Shown in pieces: positions 22,014 through 28,669 of a DNA stretch of 43,006 nucleotides (within the stretch, counting starts at the first letter, position 1; each line of letters begins with the position of its first letter). The DNA is taken from positions 1 to 43,006 of the IMG/VR virus record IMGVR_UViG_3300005617_000580. One strand, 5' to 3'. Position numbers and translations under genes: made by a program. This DNA is from a virus. Below the pieces are notes generated by a model. That model made no database searches and was not told where the DNA came from. It saw only the letters and a list, made by a program, of their open reading frames with translations.

Positions 22014-22547
22014 GTGACGAACGTGGGACACCGAAACGTCTCGATCACGAAGTGTTTGATTCTCGCGGCGGCGGGGGCCGCCGCGAGCGTCGCTCAAATT
22101 CAGGGCGGGCTCAGTCTCGCCCTGAATCCCTGCGGGCCGTCGCCGCAGTCCACACGTTTACGTGTGGATATTCCTGCTATGTTCGGCAAACCCGCCCGGA
22201 CCCTCTGCGCCTCGCTCGGCGGGATGGTGCTGGACCAGTCCGTCAACCCGCCTATGCTTCGCGTGACCGCCGCGGCGACGTCGCCGGCGCCGATAATGAA
22301 GACCGAGGAATTCTCCGCGGAAGACCTGGCGGGTCTTCCGCGAGTGATCGAAGGCTTCGCGCGAATCACGCTTCAGCGCCCGCCCGTCGGCGGCAGTTCG
22401 ATCATCATTTTTTACCGAGCGTCTACGCTCGGTAGAGACGTCGTCTGGCCAGTCGTCGCCACGCCCTACGTCGACGTCGCCTTGCCCGAAGAGCCCGACC
22501 CGGGCGCCCACCTAGCGATCACCTACTGGTGGCTGCCCGCCGCGTAG
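22014..22547 (+). CDS. putative exported protein, 177 aa
   Basis: A GTG directly after the previous stop opens the frame; SD is weak. Residues 9-27 (VSITKCLILAAAGAAASVA) read as a signal or membrane segment. The C-terminal half is beta-rich with ARITLQRPPVGGSSIIIFY and ends HLAITYWWLPAA. Three strong hairpins lie inside the coding region (22098-22127, 22149-22168, 22413-22434). The first two precede an internal ATG at 22182, so an alternative shorter product with a structured leader is possible. No family recognised. Confidence 0.5.
   Translation: MTNVGHRNVSITKCLILAAAGAAASVAQIQGGLSLALNPCGPSPQSTRLRVDIPAMFGKPARTLCASLGGMVLDQSVNPPMLRVTAAATSPAPIMKTEEFSAEDLAGLPRVIEGFARITLQRPPVGGSSIIIFYRASTLGRDVVWPVVATPYVDVALPEEPDPGAHLAITYWWLPAA
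22098..22168 (+). promoter_or_regulatory. two perfect hairpins inside the 177-aa gene
   Basis: ATTCAGGGCG/CGCCCTGAAT (10 bp, 10-base loop, 22098-22127) is followed by TCCACACG/CGTGTGGA (8 bp, TTTA loop, 22149-22168). They end 13 bases before an in-frame ATG. Perfect pairing with tight loops suggests RNA-level selection. Confidence 0.45.
22413..22434 (+). promoter_or_regulatory. perfect hairpin in coding sequence
   Basis: TACCGAGCG/CGCTCGGTA with a TCTA loop, preceded by a run of T on the plus strand. Nine perfect pairs. No U-tract follows in either direction, so it does not look like an ordinary terminator. Confidence 0.4.
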
Positions 22548-22567
22548 TTTCAAAGAAAGGTGAAGAA

Positions 22568-22795
22568 ATGTACGTCAAGACGTTCGTGGTGACTGCTCGA
22601 ATCGAAGTAGAGAGCGAAGACCCGATCTGCCCCGACGACGTGAAGCAAGTCAGAGACTTGTCTATCGCGTTCGGGCGTGGCACGCCGTCGAAAGTCTCGC
22701 TCAAAGAAGTCGTAGAAGCTCGAAACGCCGAAGACGTTGACGACGAAAAGGGCGAGCTGATCGACCGATGGACGACCCCGGGTTCGAACAAATGA
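22568..22795 (+). CDS. small acidic protein, 75 aa
   Basis: ATG at 22568 after GAAAGGTGAAGAA. One beta hairpin (YVKTFVVTARIEVESED) is followed by CPDDVKQVRDLSIAFGRG and an acidic helix (VVEARNAEDVDDEKGELI). The in-frame upstream extension lies in the previous gene. Function unknown. Confidence 0.5.
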   Translation: MYVKTFVVTARIEVESEDPICPDDVKQVRDLSIAFGRGTPSKVSLKEVVEARNAEDVDDEKGELIDRWTTPGSNK

Positions 22796-22977
22796 CGGCC
22801 TATCGCAAGATCATCTGCGTGGAAAAGTCCAGGACCGAGAGGCGAGATCGCTGGGACGTGACGCTGGTCTGCGGGCATCAGCGAAAGCAGTACCTATCGA
22901 CGACCAAGCCGCTAGTCGGAGAGTACGAGAAATGTGGGAAGTGCTCGAAGGAGAAACGAAATGAGAGACCGGACTAG
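22792..22977 (+). CDS. zinc-binding microprotein, 61 aa
   Basis: The ATG at 22792 overlaps the previous stop (ATGA); an alternative ATG eight codons upstream lies within that gene. The pattern CGH (residues about 27-29) then CGKC (about 48-51) is a split zinc-binding site, in a basic context (RTERRDRWDVTLVCGH; KCSKEKRNERPD). One of several zinc-ribbon microproteins in this arm. Confidence 0.5.
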   Translation: MTAYRKIICVEKSRTERRDRWDVTLVCGHQRKQYLSTTKPLVGEYEKCGKCSKEKRNERPD

Positions 22978-23419
22978 AAGAGGATTCTTCGCCGCGATGC
23001 TGGCGTCTGGACCCGCCGTCGTGGCTGCCGCCGCAGTCGCGAAAACCAAGAAGCCGACGCGACTGCCGTTGACTCTGACGAGGCGCGAAAAGAGACCTTC
23101 TCCTTTTCCTTTCGGCGACGAGGCGTACCCGATCGTTCGCTTCTACGTGCGCTGGCCCGGGTCGCTGACGCTCGAGCAAGTGAGCAACAGTTTCACGATC
23201 GTGTCGAACGACGATCGCTTCTTCTTGATTATAAGAATCGGCGACTCTTTCTATAGGCTCGAGGGGCGATGGGAGCGGGACTCGCAGTTTCGCGCGTTCG
23301 ACGCGGTCGCGCGTCTCGCCGGCGACGTCGACGTGATCGCCGCTCCGACTCACGGCAGAGTGCTCTGGACCCGAGTCGTTCGAGTCGAAAACGTTCCCGC
23401 GTCGTGGAGGTCCTTGTGA
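22961..23419 (+). CDS. Tat-exported protein, 152 aa
   Basis: Start at ATG 22961 with GAAGGAGAAACGAA upstream. The N-terminus DRTRRGFFAAMLASGPAVVA is a textbook twin-arginine signal (S/T-R-R-x-F-F) followed by an Ala-rich h-region and AVA cleavage site near residue 27. The mature part is beta-rich: YPIVRFYVRWPGSLTLEQV, then SFTIVSNDDRFFLIIRIGDS and FYRLEGRWERDSQ. Tat export implies that the product folds in the cytoplasm before crossing the membrane. The role of such a protein in infection is unclear; membrane-side exclusion or envelope modification can be imagined. Confidence 0.6.
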   Translation: MRDRTRRGFFAAMLASGPAVVAAAAVAKTKKPTRLPLTLTRREKRPSPFPFGDEAYPIVRFYVRWPGSLTLEQVSNSFTIVSNDDRFFLIIRIGDSFYRLEGRWERDSQFRAFDAVARLAGDVDVIAAPTHGRVLWTRVVRVENVPASWRSL

Positions 23420-23673
23420 GAGACCGCTGCGGCGACTGCCGATTCTACCAAGTCAACACAAACCTGACGTCCGGTCAGTGCCGGCGGAATCCTCCCGCGA
23501 CGTTCATGGTTCCCTCGCCCGGGCCGGGCGGCTCCGTTAATATAAACTTCCTGAGCTCCTGGCCAGGGTGCAAGTCCGACGACGGGTGCGGGGAGTTCTC
23601 GCCGAAATCGCTGTCGCAGCGAATCGTCGAAGTGGAAGCCAAGGCGGAAGTCGCGCGAAAAGAGGCGGAGTGA
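23416..23673 (+). CDS. Cys4 zinc-binding small protein, 85 aa
   Basis: GTG at 23416 overlaps the previous TGA. The pattern CGDCRFYQ (Cys5, Cys8), GQCRRNPP (Cys21) and later GCKSDDGCGEFSPK gives the CxxCxFx(n)CRRxPPx(n)DxCGEF signature of a widespread small phage/bacterial family. The late CGEF Cys completes a zinc or Fe-S site. The C-terminus is a helix (SQRIVEVEAKAEVARKEAE). Biochemical role unknown. Confidence 0.55.
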   Translation: MRDRCGDCRFYQVNTNLTSGQCRRNPPATFMVPSPGPGGSVNINFLSSWPGCKSDDGCGEFSPKSLSQRIVEVEAKAEVARKEAE

Positions 23674-23837
23674 TCCTGTATTTTCTCGCACTCGTCGGCG
23701 CGTGCTTCTTGCTTTCTGTAATTGTCGTCGGCGTGATCAAGGCGATCGCTTATGTAGGCGCCGTGCTGCCGAAGATGCGAATCACGTTCCGCCGACGCGA
23801 AGAAGATCCAAATCGTTTTTCAGGATGGAGGGTGTGA
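23670..23837 (+). CDS. membrane microprotein, 55 aa
   Basis: GTG at 23670 overlaps the previous stop, with GAGGCGGA just upstream. Residues 2-28 (ILYFLALVGACFLLSVIVVG) form a membrane helix. The tail is basic (KMRITFRRREEDPNRFSG), so the C-terminus should be cytoplasmic. Translation is probably coupled to the zinc protein before it. Confidence 0.5.
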   Translation: MILYFLALVGACFLLSVIVVGVIKAIAYVGAVLPKMRITFRRREEDPNRFSGWRV

Positions 23838-24068
23838 ATGATCAGAATCTGTTCGAGCGGTCACCTGACGGGTTACCGAAAGTGCGCGTGCGGCGCCGTG
23901 AAGAGTGTCCCGCTGGACCGAACGCCGGGGCAGGAGGCCTCGGAGAATCTTCGCCAATTGCGAAGAGCCACCCGCGGGGGCGGCTCGGCCGGTCCGCAAC
24001 TGAAGTCGTCTGCCGTCTCGGCCCCGTCGCTCAACTACGATCCTTTGACGCTCGGTCGTCGCTGGTAG
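23838..24068 (+). CDS. small Cys/His protein, 76 aa
   Basis: ATG 23838 follows GGAGGGTG. The N-terminus contains CSSGHLTGYRKCACGA, a possible treble-clef or zinc knuckle (Cys5, His9, Cys16, Cys18). The rest is basic and low-complexity (RQLRRATRGGGSAGPQLK). Unknown role. Confidence 0.45.
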   Translation: MIRICSSGHLTGYRKCACGAVKSVPLDRTPGQEASENLRQLRRATRGGGSAGPQLKSSAVSAPSLNYDPLTLGRRW

Positions 24069-24074
24069 GGTCTC

Positions 24075-24641
24075 ATGCCCCGCCCTCGTTTGAGTTTCGA
24101 GCAGCGACGATCCGACTTTCTCGCCCGGGTCAAGGATCGAGAAGAGAAAGACCGGCTGCGTCGCCGAGCCGGTCGAAGAAAGGCTCGTGACGCGCAGTTC
24201 GAGGCCGACTGCTTGAGACTCGATCGCCTGACGGCCGATCCCTTCTGCGTGAAGTGTGCCGGCGACGGCGTGCCGATAGCCAACCGATTCGAACCGACCG
24301 TCTGTCGCTGCGTGTGGCGTGGTATTTTCCGCACCTGCTTCCGACGCCGGCGCGAGATTCGAGACGCTCAGGTCGACGGTCGCACGTCCGTCGTGCGATC
24401 CTGGCCAGGGTCGTTCGGCCGCCCGCGTGAGAACTTCGCCGCGTCGTTCGACTTGATCTGTCGCCGGGTGGGCGGTGATTTGTTTCGCTTGTGGTTCGAG
24501 CGAGGGCTGGACTCCAATCGGGCCACCTTGCGACTCGGGCTTGATCGGGGCCGGTTCTTTCACGCGGCCTACGACGCGGAAGTTCGAATGGGCAGGGCGT
24601 TGAGAGCCGAAGGCTTGTTCGCAGAAATAAAAGGAGACTGA
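24075..24641 (+). CDS. zinc-cluster regulator candidate, 188 aa
   Basis: A basic helix (residues about 8-40) leads to a Cys cluster: DPFCVKCAGDG (residues 56-66) and TVCRCVWRGIFRTCFRRR (about 75-92), a DnaJ-like CxxCxGxG start followed by CxC and a further Cys. The C-terminal part has SFDLICRRVGGDLFRLWF and ATLRLGLDRGRFFHAAYDAE, then VRMGRALRAEGLF. A similar layout (Cys cluster with CPCRFRRVFRDC, then a helix with LGEAL) occurs in the protein at 32448-33104. Proteins of this type are frequent in phages and are suspected transcription or replication regulators; that is inference. Confidence 0.5.
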   Translation: MPRPRLSFEQRRSDFLARVKDREEKDRLRRRAGRRKARDAQFEADCLRLDRLTADPFCVKCAGDGVPIANRFEPTVCRCVWRGIFRTCFRRRREIRDAQVDGRTSVVRSWPGSFGRPRENFAASFDLICRRVGGDLFRLWFERGLDSNRATLRLGLDRGRFFHAAYDAEVRMGRALRAEGLFAEIKGD

Positions 24642-24839
24642 ATGAAATTTATAGCCGCTTTGCTGACGGTGCTTTTGTTCGTCGTGGTAGTAGCGACGCT
24701 GCTGGCGCTGCCGACGATGTGGGCGTGGAACGAAGTCGTGCCTCGGGTGTTCAAGCTGCCGGCGATCGGTTTTTTGGACGCGTTTTGTCTGAACTTTCTC
24801 GCGGGCGTGTTCTTCAAGTCTACGTCGTCGAGCGACTGA
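24642..24839 (+). CDS. small membrane protein, 65 aa
   Basis: ATG at 24642 after AAAGGAGACTGA. Residues 3-24 (FIAALLTVLLFVVVVATLLA) form a membrane helix. Next comes LPTMWAWNEVVPRVFKLP and a second hydrophobic segment (FLDAFCLNFLAGVFF). This matches a common phage inner-membrane microprotein design with WxWN and a Leu-rich second segment. Role unknown. Confidence 0.55.
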   Translation: MKFIAALLTVLLFVVVVATLLALPTMWAWNEVVPRVFKLPAIGFLDAFCLNFLAGVFFKSTSSSD

Positions 24840-24842
24840 GCC

Positions 24843-24986
24843 ATGACGTTCTGGCTCAACATTTACGACCCGGAGACGAATCGTCTCCCCGACGCGTCTT
24901 GGACGCGCGAAGAAGCCGACGCCAAGGCCGGCGCGAATCGCGTCGCTTGTTTGGAGTTTCTCTATGATCCGAGACCAAAAGATTGA
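24843..24986 (+). CDS. small protein upstream of sigma factor, 47 aa
   Basis: The ATG at 24843 opens a 47-codon frame: TFWLNIYDPETNRLPDASW, then TREEADAKAGANRVACLEFL. Its last 23 bases overlap the sigma factor start at 24964. The composition is protein-like and the frame is unbroken, so translational coupling to the sigma gene is likely. SD is weak. Confidence 0.45.
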   Translation: MTFWLNIYDPETNRLPDASWTREEADAKAGANRVACLEFLYDPRPKD

Positions 24987-25563
24987 GTCTCTCGAGAGTC
25001 GCGTGAAGGCGATCGCCTACCAGCTGAAGCGTCGGCTGCCGAAGTCCGTGCCGGCCGACGAACTGATCAACGAAGGCTGGCTGGGGGCGATCGACGCCGT
25101 CGATCGCTGGGACCCGAACAGAGGTTCGGCTCTCGGCCCGTTCGCCGGCAATCGGATCTTCGGCGCGATGATAGACTACCTGCGGCGTGTGCGACCAGGT
25201 CGCAGAGGAGCAGGTAGTCTCCCGCTGAGACCGCATATCTGTTCGCTCGAAGCCGTGTTCAACTATCCTGCGGACTCGAGAGAATTCGAGCAGGCGGAGA
25301 ACAGACTGGCGTTGAATTCGCTGCGGCAGAAGGCCGTGATGACCGGGCGTGAGGCTCAGGTGTACGACCTGCTTCTGCAAGAAAAGGACTGCGGGGTTAT
25401 CGCTCGAGAACTGGGCGTCAACGGCAGTCGAGTCACGATGATCAAGAACAACGTGTTGAAGCGATTGCGAACGGCGGCGTCGGGCGAACCGGCGCCGCCT
25501 CGTCGACGGCGCCGTCGTGTCAGGCTTCTCGCGAAGTCTGCTGAATCAGGCCGGCCCGAATGA
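24964..25563 (+). CDS. FliA/SigB-type RNA polymerase sigma factor, 199 aa
   Basis: Phage sigma factor of the sigma-28-like group. Region 2 spans about residues 11-76 (VPADELINEGWLGAIDAVDR, then NRIFGAMIDYLRRV, the -10 recognition part). Region 4 spans about 126-169 (MTGREAQVYDLLLQEKDCGV, then IARELGVNGSRVTMIKNNVL, a helix-turn-helix for the -35). A basic tail (PRRRRRRVRLLAKS) closes it. It would redirect host RNA polymerase to middle or late phage promoters. Its own targets may be the TAAGAT or GGTT(A/C)TATAG elements. The 3' end overlaps a convergent gene by 44 bases. Confidence 0.85.
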   Translation: MIRDQKIESLESRVKAIAYQLKRRLPKSVPADELINEGWLGAIDAVDRWDPNRGSALGPFAGNRIFGAMIDYLRRVRPGRRGAGSLPLRPHICSLEAVFNYPADSREFEQAENRLALNSLRQKAVMTGREAQVYDLLLQEKDCGVIARELGVNGSRVTMIKNNVLKRLRTAASGEPAPPRRRRRRVRLLAKSAESGRPE

Positions 25564-25846
25564 GACGGCCGCAGTAGCCGGAGAAGATTCGAGTGACGTC
25601 TTTCAGTCTGCACCCGGGGAAGTACTTCTCGCGATTGCGCTCGAGATACTTCCGAATCTCTTCCCCCACGAACTGCCTGCTGGGTCTGGACTTGGCGAGG
25701 GCGTGCAGCGCCTCCGCCAGCTTCGCCGGCTGTCCTGAGAAATACGTCTCCCACGTCTTCAGCGCCTTCGCGGACGCCTCCACGCGGAATTCCTTGCGGT
25801 CGAAAACCGGATGTTCCGATTTGCTCCTGTTCGTTTTGTTGACCAT
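25520..25846 (-). CDS. convergent winged-helix regulator, 108 aa
   Basis: The only convincing minus-strand gene of the right arm. The ATG at 25844-25846 has AAAGGAGACCAGTC in front; a longer frame to 25912 is not supported. The C-terminal part reads EEIRKYLERNREKYFPGCR, then VTRIFSGYCGRLIRAGLIQQ, a winged-helix pattern. A related segment (EIREFLEKHRESHF) occurs in the protein at 28666-29199. The 3' end overlaps sigma by 44 bases tail to tail, so antisense interference or mutual regulation is possible. It may act as a repressor or sigma antagonist. Confidence 0.6.
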   Translation of the reverse strand: MVNKTNRSKSEHPVFDRKEFRVEASAKALKTWETYFSGQPAKLAEALHALAKSRPSRQFVGEEIRKYLERNREKYFPGCRLKDVTRIFSGYCGRLIRAGLIQQTSREA

Positions 25847-25889
25847 GACTGGTCTCCTTTCGGGATTTACTAAGCTTTTCGATGGCCAA

Positions 25890-25912
25890 TTGCGATCGTG
25901 AAGCGATTGCAA
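25890..25912 (-). promoter_or_regulatory. operator-like inverted repeat
   Basis: TTGCGATCG (25890-25898) and CGATTGCAA (25904-25912) match at 8 of 9 positions about a 5-base centre. It lies about 45 bases upstream of the convergent regulator's ATG on its promoter side, a good place for autoregulation. Confidence 0.45.
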
Positions 25913-26018
25913 CAGTTTAGTGCTTCTCGTCGTAGCCTTAACCCTTTCTCTCGGCGGTCACCCGACCGCTCGCGGTCATTTTTACCCGTCGGTGCAAGTT
26001 TTTCCTCTGGCATTCCTG

Positions 26019-26059
26019 TCGGTCTCGGAGTACTATCCTATATGACCCTCCGAGACCGA
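26019..26059 (+). promoter_or_regulatory. 12-bp perfect inverted-repeat operator
   Basis: TCGGTCTCGGAG (26019-26030) and CTCCGAGACCGA (26048-26059), 17 bases apart, enclosing TACTATCCTATATGACC. The same arms recur imperfectly at 19641-19670. The region 25847-26198 is otherwise gene-free and also contains the 14-base palindrome CGAAGGCGCCTTCG at 26057-26070. It controls the divergent pair 25520-25846 / 26199-26642. Confidence 0.55.
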
Positions 26060-26162
26060 AGGCGCCTTCGCCCCGACCGCGACCTCCTTCCTTATAGGAC
26101 CTCCCGCCCGAAGCCTCTCGCGGGTCGCTCGGAAAGATTAAGGAATTTTAATCATTCTCCGC

Positions 26163-26192
26163 TGGACTTCTCGGGTAGCCTCGGGTTAAGAT
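26163..26192 (+). promoter_or_regulatory. promoter of the 26199 operon
   Basis: TGGACT (26163-26168) and TAAGAT (26187-26192) are 18 bases apart, giving a plausible -35/-10 pair. CTTCTCGGG at 26167-26175 repeats the word found at 30060-30068 at the same 11-base distance from TAAGAT. The ATG follows only six bases after the -10. Confidence 0.5.
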
Positions 26193-26198
26193 CCTAAC

Positions 26199-26642
26199 AT
26201 GAAAGACAAAAATAGAGTGACCTTCGATCGGGTGGACACGGGGATGTTTCTCGTGCTCCTCGACGGCGAGAAGACTGAGTTCGAAATCTACAACGGCAGT
26301 CGCGGGCTCTCGGGTCGCGACACCAACATGTACGGGATCGTCAATCACAAGACCGGCAAGGTTACGTGGCTCGGTCCTCTCGCCACCTGTAAGAAGTTCG
26401 CCACCCAGATTCTTTTGAAGAGGGCGAAGGCGCCGATCGTGAAAAGCGTCGGCGACGTCCTCTCTGCCTTCCCCGCGGGAACCCCCGCGGGCGACGCGGC
26501 CGCCGACCGCAAGGCTGAGGAACTCGTCGCTCTTCGCGCGAAAGCTTTCGCCGCCTGGGACGACCACTGCGCCGACGTCAAGAACGATCCTGAGTACGCC
26601 GCGCTGCACGAGAAAGTCACGGGCGAGAAGGTGTCGAAGTGA
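26199..26642 (+). CDS. operon-leading protein, 147 aa, possibly leaderless
   Basis: No SD precedes the ATG at 26199, and the TAAGAT element ends six bases before it, so the mRNA probably starts at or next to the start codon. The N-terminal half is beta-rich (RVDTGMFLVLLDGEKTEFEI, then YGIVNHKTGKVTWLGPLATC). The C-terminal half is helical and Ala-rich (AADRKAEELVALRAKAFAAW). First gene of a long coupled operon. No family recognised. Confidence 0.6.
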   Translation: MKDKNRVTFDRVDTGMFLVLLDGEKTEFEIYNGSRGLSGRDTNMYGIVNHKTGKVTWLGPLATCKKFATQILLKRAKAPIVKSVGDVLSAFPAGTPAGDAAADRKAEELVALRAKAFAAWDDHCADVKNDPEYAALHEKVTGEKVSK

Positions 26643-26806
26643 ACGCCAACGGAATCTTCGTCGACACGCCCGAGCGTTCTTGCGATTTATGCGGGAAGAA
26701 TCAGGCGCCGATCAATTCTGACGATCTCGCGGTCTGCAAGCTTTGTCGGGCGTACTTCGCCTATGACTTCGGGGTGCTCGTCACCTCTATGGAGGTCCCC
26801 AAATGA
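26639..26806 (+). CDS. zinc-ribbon microprotein, 55 aa
   Basis: GTG at 26639 overlaps the previous TGA, and its own TGA overlaps the next ATG. Two CxxC knuckles (CDLCGK at residues 15-20 and CKLCRAY at about 34-40) make a classic zinc ribbon. Too short for standard ORF lists, but supported by both overlaps and the motif. Confidence 0.55.
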   Translation: MNANGIFVDTPERSCDLCGKNQAPINSDDLAVCKLCRAYFAYDFGVLVTSMEVPK

Positions 26807-27183
26807 TTCTCACTTACGGCGACGTCAGCCCTGACCTGACGAAATGTGCCAAGTGTGGCCGCCGCGATCCGGTAGGAACGTGGCCGATGGCGAACGGAGC
26901 CTCGGAGACGGTCTGTCTCCCCTGCTCGAAAATGCGAATCGAGATTCGAACGTCGGTCTCCTCCGGCCCGTTCGACCCGATGACTTGCGGCGGCGTCTTT
27001 CGGATCCAAGTCTGGGCCAAACACGTAGACGCCGACGGCTGGCTGTTCCTGGACGAAGTCGACCAGGTGCCCGGTTCCCGAGTGATAAAGACCCGGAACG
27101 CCTTCTGCGACCGATGGTCCAACGGCGCTCACGAAGTGTTCGCCGGCGCAATTCCCGTGATCGAAAAGGAGAAAATTGTATGA
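26803..27183 (+). CDS. zinc-ribbon protein, 126 aa
   Basis: CAKCGRRD (residues 15-22) and CLPCSKMR (about 38-45) form a zinc ribbon. The rest is beta-rich with DADGWLFLDEVDQVPGSRV and a late FCDRWSNGAHEVFAG. The ATG overlaps the previous stop. Likely a phage regulatory or anti-host factor; not identifiable further. Confidence 0.5.
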   Translation: MILTYGDVSPDLTKCAKCGRRDPVGTWPMANGASETVCLPCSKMRIEIRTSVSSGPFDPMTCGGVFRIQVWAKHVDADGWLFLDEVDQVPGSRVIKTRNAFCDRWSNGAHEVFAGAIPVIEKEKIV

Positions 27184-27584
27184 GCGCAGACGTGACGCCT
27201 TTTGACTCAACCCGTCTCTTCGAGTTCTTGGCTCGAAAATTGAATTTCAAGCTCGAAGTAGGACGCAACCCTGACGGCAGTCCTCTGGTTCGAGCCACCT
27301 TTCCCGCCGGCACCGTCACGGGCGACACCTTGCCGTACGTGGTCGCTCGCTGGGCGAACAACGATTTCGACAAAGAGCCCGAAGGCGAACGCTTCTTCGT
27401 GACTCTTAGAGGAGATCGTCACGGCGAGTACGTGGAAGTCTACGCGCCTTCAGAAATGGCCGTGCGCCGATTCATGGCCGAATCGCAAGAGTACAAGAAA
27501 GTCTGGGGGTTCATTTATTCTGAAGAGCAGATTCGGCCTCAGATCGAGCGCGGTCTCCGACTCGCGGCCACGGTGGTCTTGTGA
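27180..27584 (+). CDS. early protein, 134 aa, unknown
   Basis: The ATG at 27180 overlaps the previous stop; AAAAGGAGAAAATTGT gives a strong SD. Segments LFEFLARKLNFKLEVGRN and ATFPAGTVTGDTLPYVVARW, then FFVTLRGDRHGEYVEVY, suggest an alpha/beta fold with a conserved-looking end (IRPQIERGLRLAATVVL). No family recognised. Confidence 0.5.
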   Translation: MSADVTPFDSTRLFEFLARKLNFKLEVGRNPDGSPLVRATFPAGTVTGDTLPYVVARWANNDFDKEPEGERFFVTLRGDRHGEYVEVYAPSEMAVRRFMAESQEYKKVWGFIYSEEQIRPQIERGLRLAATVVL

Positions 27585-27775
27585 TCGACGTGAAGATCGG
27601 GCAGCGAGTCTTCTTCAAGCACGAGTGGAACGACGCCGGCGACGAGCATATTGTTTTTCGCGCCGTCGAGGTGTTCGACGACGACGACGACGACGTGATC
27701 GTCGAGGCGGAGCTGGGGCTGCCGATCAATCCTCGGCAGTCGGTCGCGAATTTTATGATCGAGAAGGCCGAATGA
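27581..27775 (+). CDS. acidic small protein, 64 aa
   Basis: GTG at 27581 overlaps the previous TGA. VFFKHEWNDAGDEHIVFRAV is followed by an Asp run (EVFDDDDDDVIVE), making it a candidate DNA mimic, though it is short. Ends AELGLPINPRQSVANFMIEK. Unknown role. Confidence 0.45.
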   Translation: MIDVKIGQRVFFKHEWNDAGDEHIVFRAVEVFDDDDDDVIVEAELGLPINPRQSVANFMIEKAE

Positions 27776-28017
27776 AGATCTCCTGGACGCAAGTCTCCAA
27801 GGACGAGTCGTCGGCCAAGCTGTGGCACGGCTTCGTTCGACTGCGAACGACGAAGGCCCGATCCGGCGTCCCCGGGTTCGTCGCCTTCGTCAACTGCGAG
27901 CTAGTCGGCGGCCCCGATCGCAGGTACTTGTCTCAAGAGATCGCGCAGCGAGCCGCCGAAGCCGCGCTGGATCTGATCCTCGACGAAATCTATATCGACT
28001 ACAAAGGAGCGAAATGA
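27772..28017 (+). CDS. small protein, 81 aa, unknown
   Basis: The ATG at 27772 overlaps the previous stop. Strands KISWTQVSKDESSAKLWHGF and VPGFVAFVNCELVGGP precede a helix ending in an acidic/Tyr tail (AALDLILDEIYIDYKGAK). Compact alpha/beta. No recognised family. Confidence 0.45.
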   Translation: MKISWTQVSKDESSAKLWHGFVRLRTTKARSGVPGFVAFVNCELVGGPDRRYLSQEIAQRAAEAALDLILDEIYIDYKGAK

Positions 28018-28424
28018 GCGACAAAATCAAGCGAGCTGACGTGAAGGTCGGGGGCGTGTACGTGATGAAGGTGTCGGGCCGACTGACCCGGGTGCGAATC
28101 GTCGAAGACCGAGGCGAAAACCAGCGATGGACGCCTCACGGGTATCGTTATTCTCATGCCGGCTGGGTGGGTGAGAACGTCGCGACCGGGCGAAAGGTGA
28201 GCGTTCACACAGCTCAGAAGCTGAGAGGTCTCGCGTCTCTGCGCTGCGGGAAGTGCCCCGCCTGCCGAGTCATGATCGACAGCAAGGCGGTCGCCAAGAA
28301 GTGGTTGATCGAGAGCGTCGGAGAGTTCCCGATCGGCTCCGAAGAGCGAAAAGCAAAGTGGGCGGAGATGCAGGAGGCCCACAAGGCTCTGGCCGCGGTC
28401 AACCCTTGCGAGAAGCCACTATGA
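28014..28424 (+). CDS. beta-domain plus Cys-knuckle protein, 136 aa
   Basis: ATG at 28014 (AAAGGAGCGAAATGA) overlaps the previous stop. The N-terminal beta part reads VKVGGVYVMKVSGRLTRVRI, VEDRGENQRWTPHGYRY, and resembles the 75-aa protein at 35958. A CGKCPACRV cluster (residues about 80-88) is probably a zinc or metal site. The C-terminal part is helical and basic. Confidence 0.45.
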   Translation: MSDKIKRADVKVGGVYVMKVSGRLTRVRIVEDRGENQRWTPHGYRYSHAGWVGENVATGRKVSVHTAQKLRGLASLRCGKCPACRVMIDSKAVAKKWLIESVGEFPIGSEERKAKWAEMQEAHKALAAVNPCEKPL

Positions 28425-28669
28425 AAATAGAACTAGAAGAGTTCCTCAGTCGAGAAATCCCGCAGACCTCCGTCGCTCTTCGAGGGACGATGGAGTGGAC
28501 CGACGACGAGAAGCGACGCATGATCGAGATGAAGGTGTCGGGGATGCGGCTGCAGGAGATCGCCGCCCGTCTCGGCCGAACCACGATGGCGGTGAACAAG
28601 GCGTCGTCCGAGTTCACTCACAAGCAGAAAGAACTTCACTTGGTTCGATTCAAGGAGGACGCGCAGTGA
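28421..28669 (+). CDS. helix-turn-helix protein, 82 aa
   Basis: The ATG at 28421 overlaps the previous stop. Residues about 25-60 form a sigma-region-4 / SANT-like helix-turn-helix: MEWTDDEKRRMIEMKVSG, then LQEIAARLGRTTMAVNKAS, similar to GcrA-type 'W(T/S)xEExxxLxxLxxxGxSxxxIAxxLGRT' motifs. DNA binding is likely. Confidence 0.55.
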   Translation: MKIELEEFLSREIPQTSVALRGTMEWTDDEKRRMIEMKVSGMRLQEIAARLGRTTMAVNKASSEFTHKQKELHLVRFKEDAQ

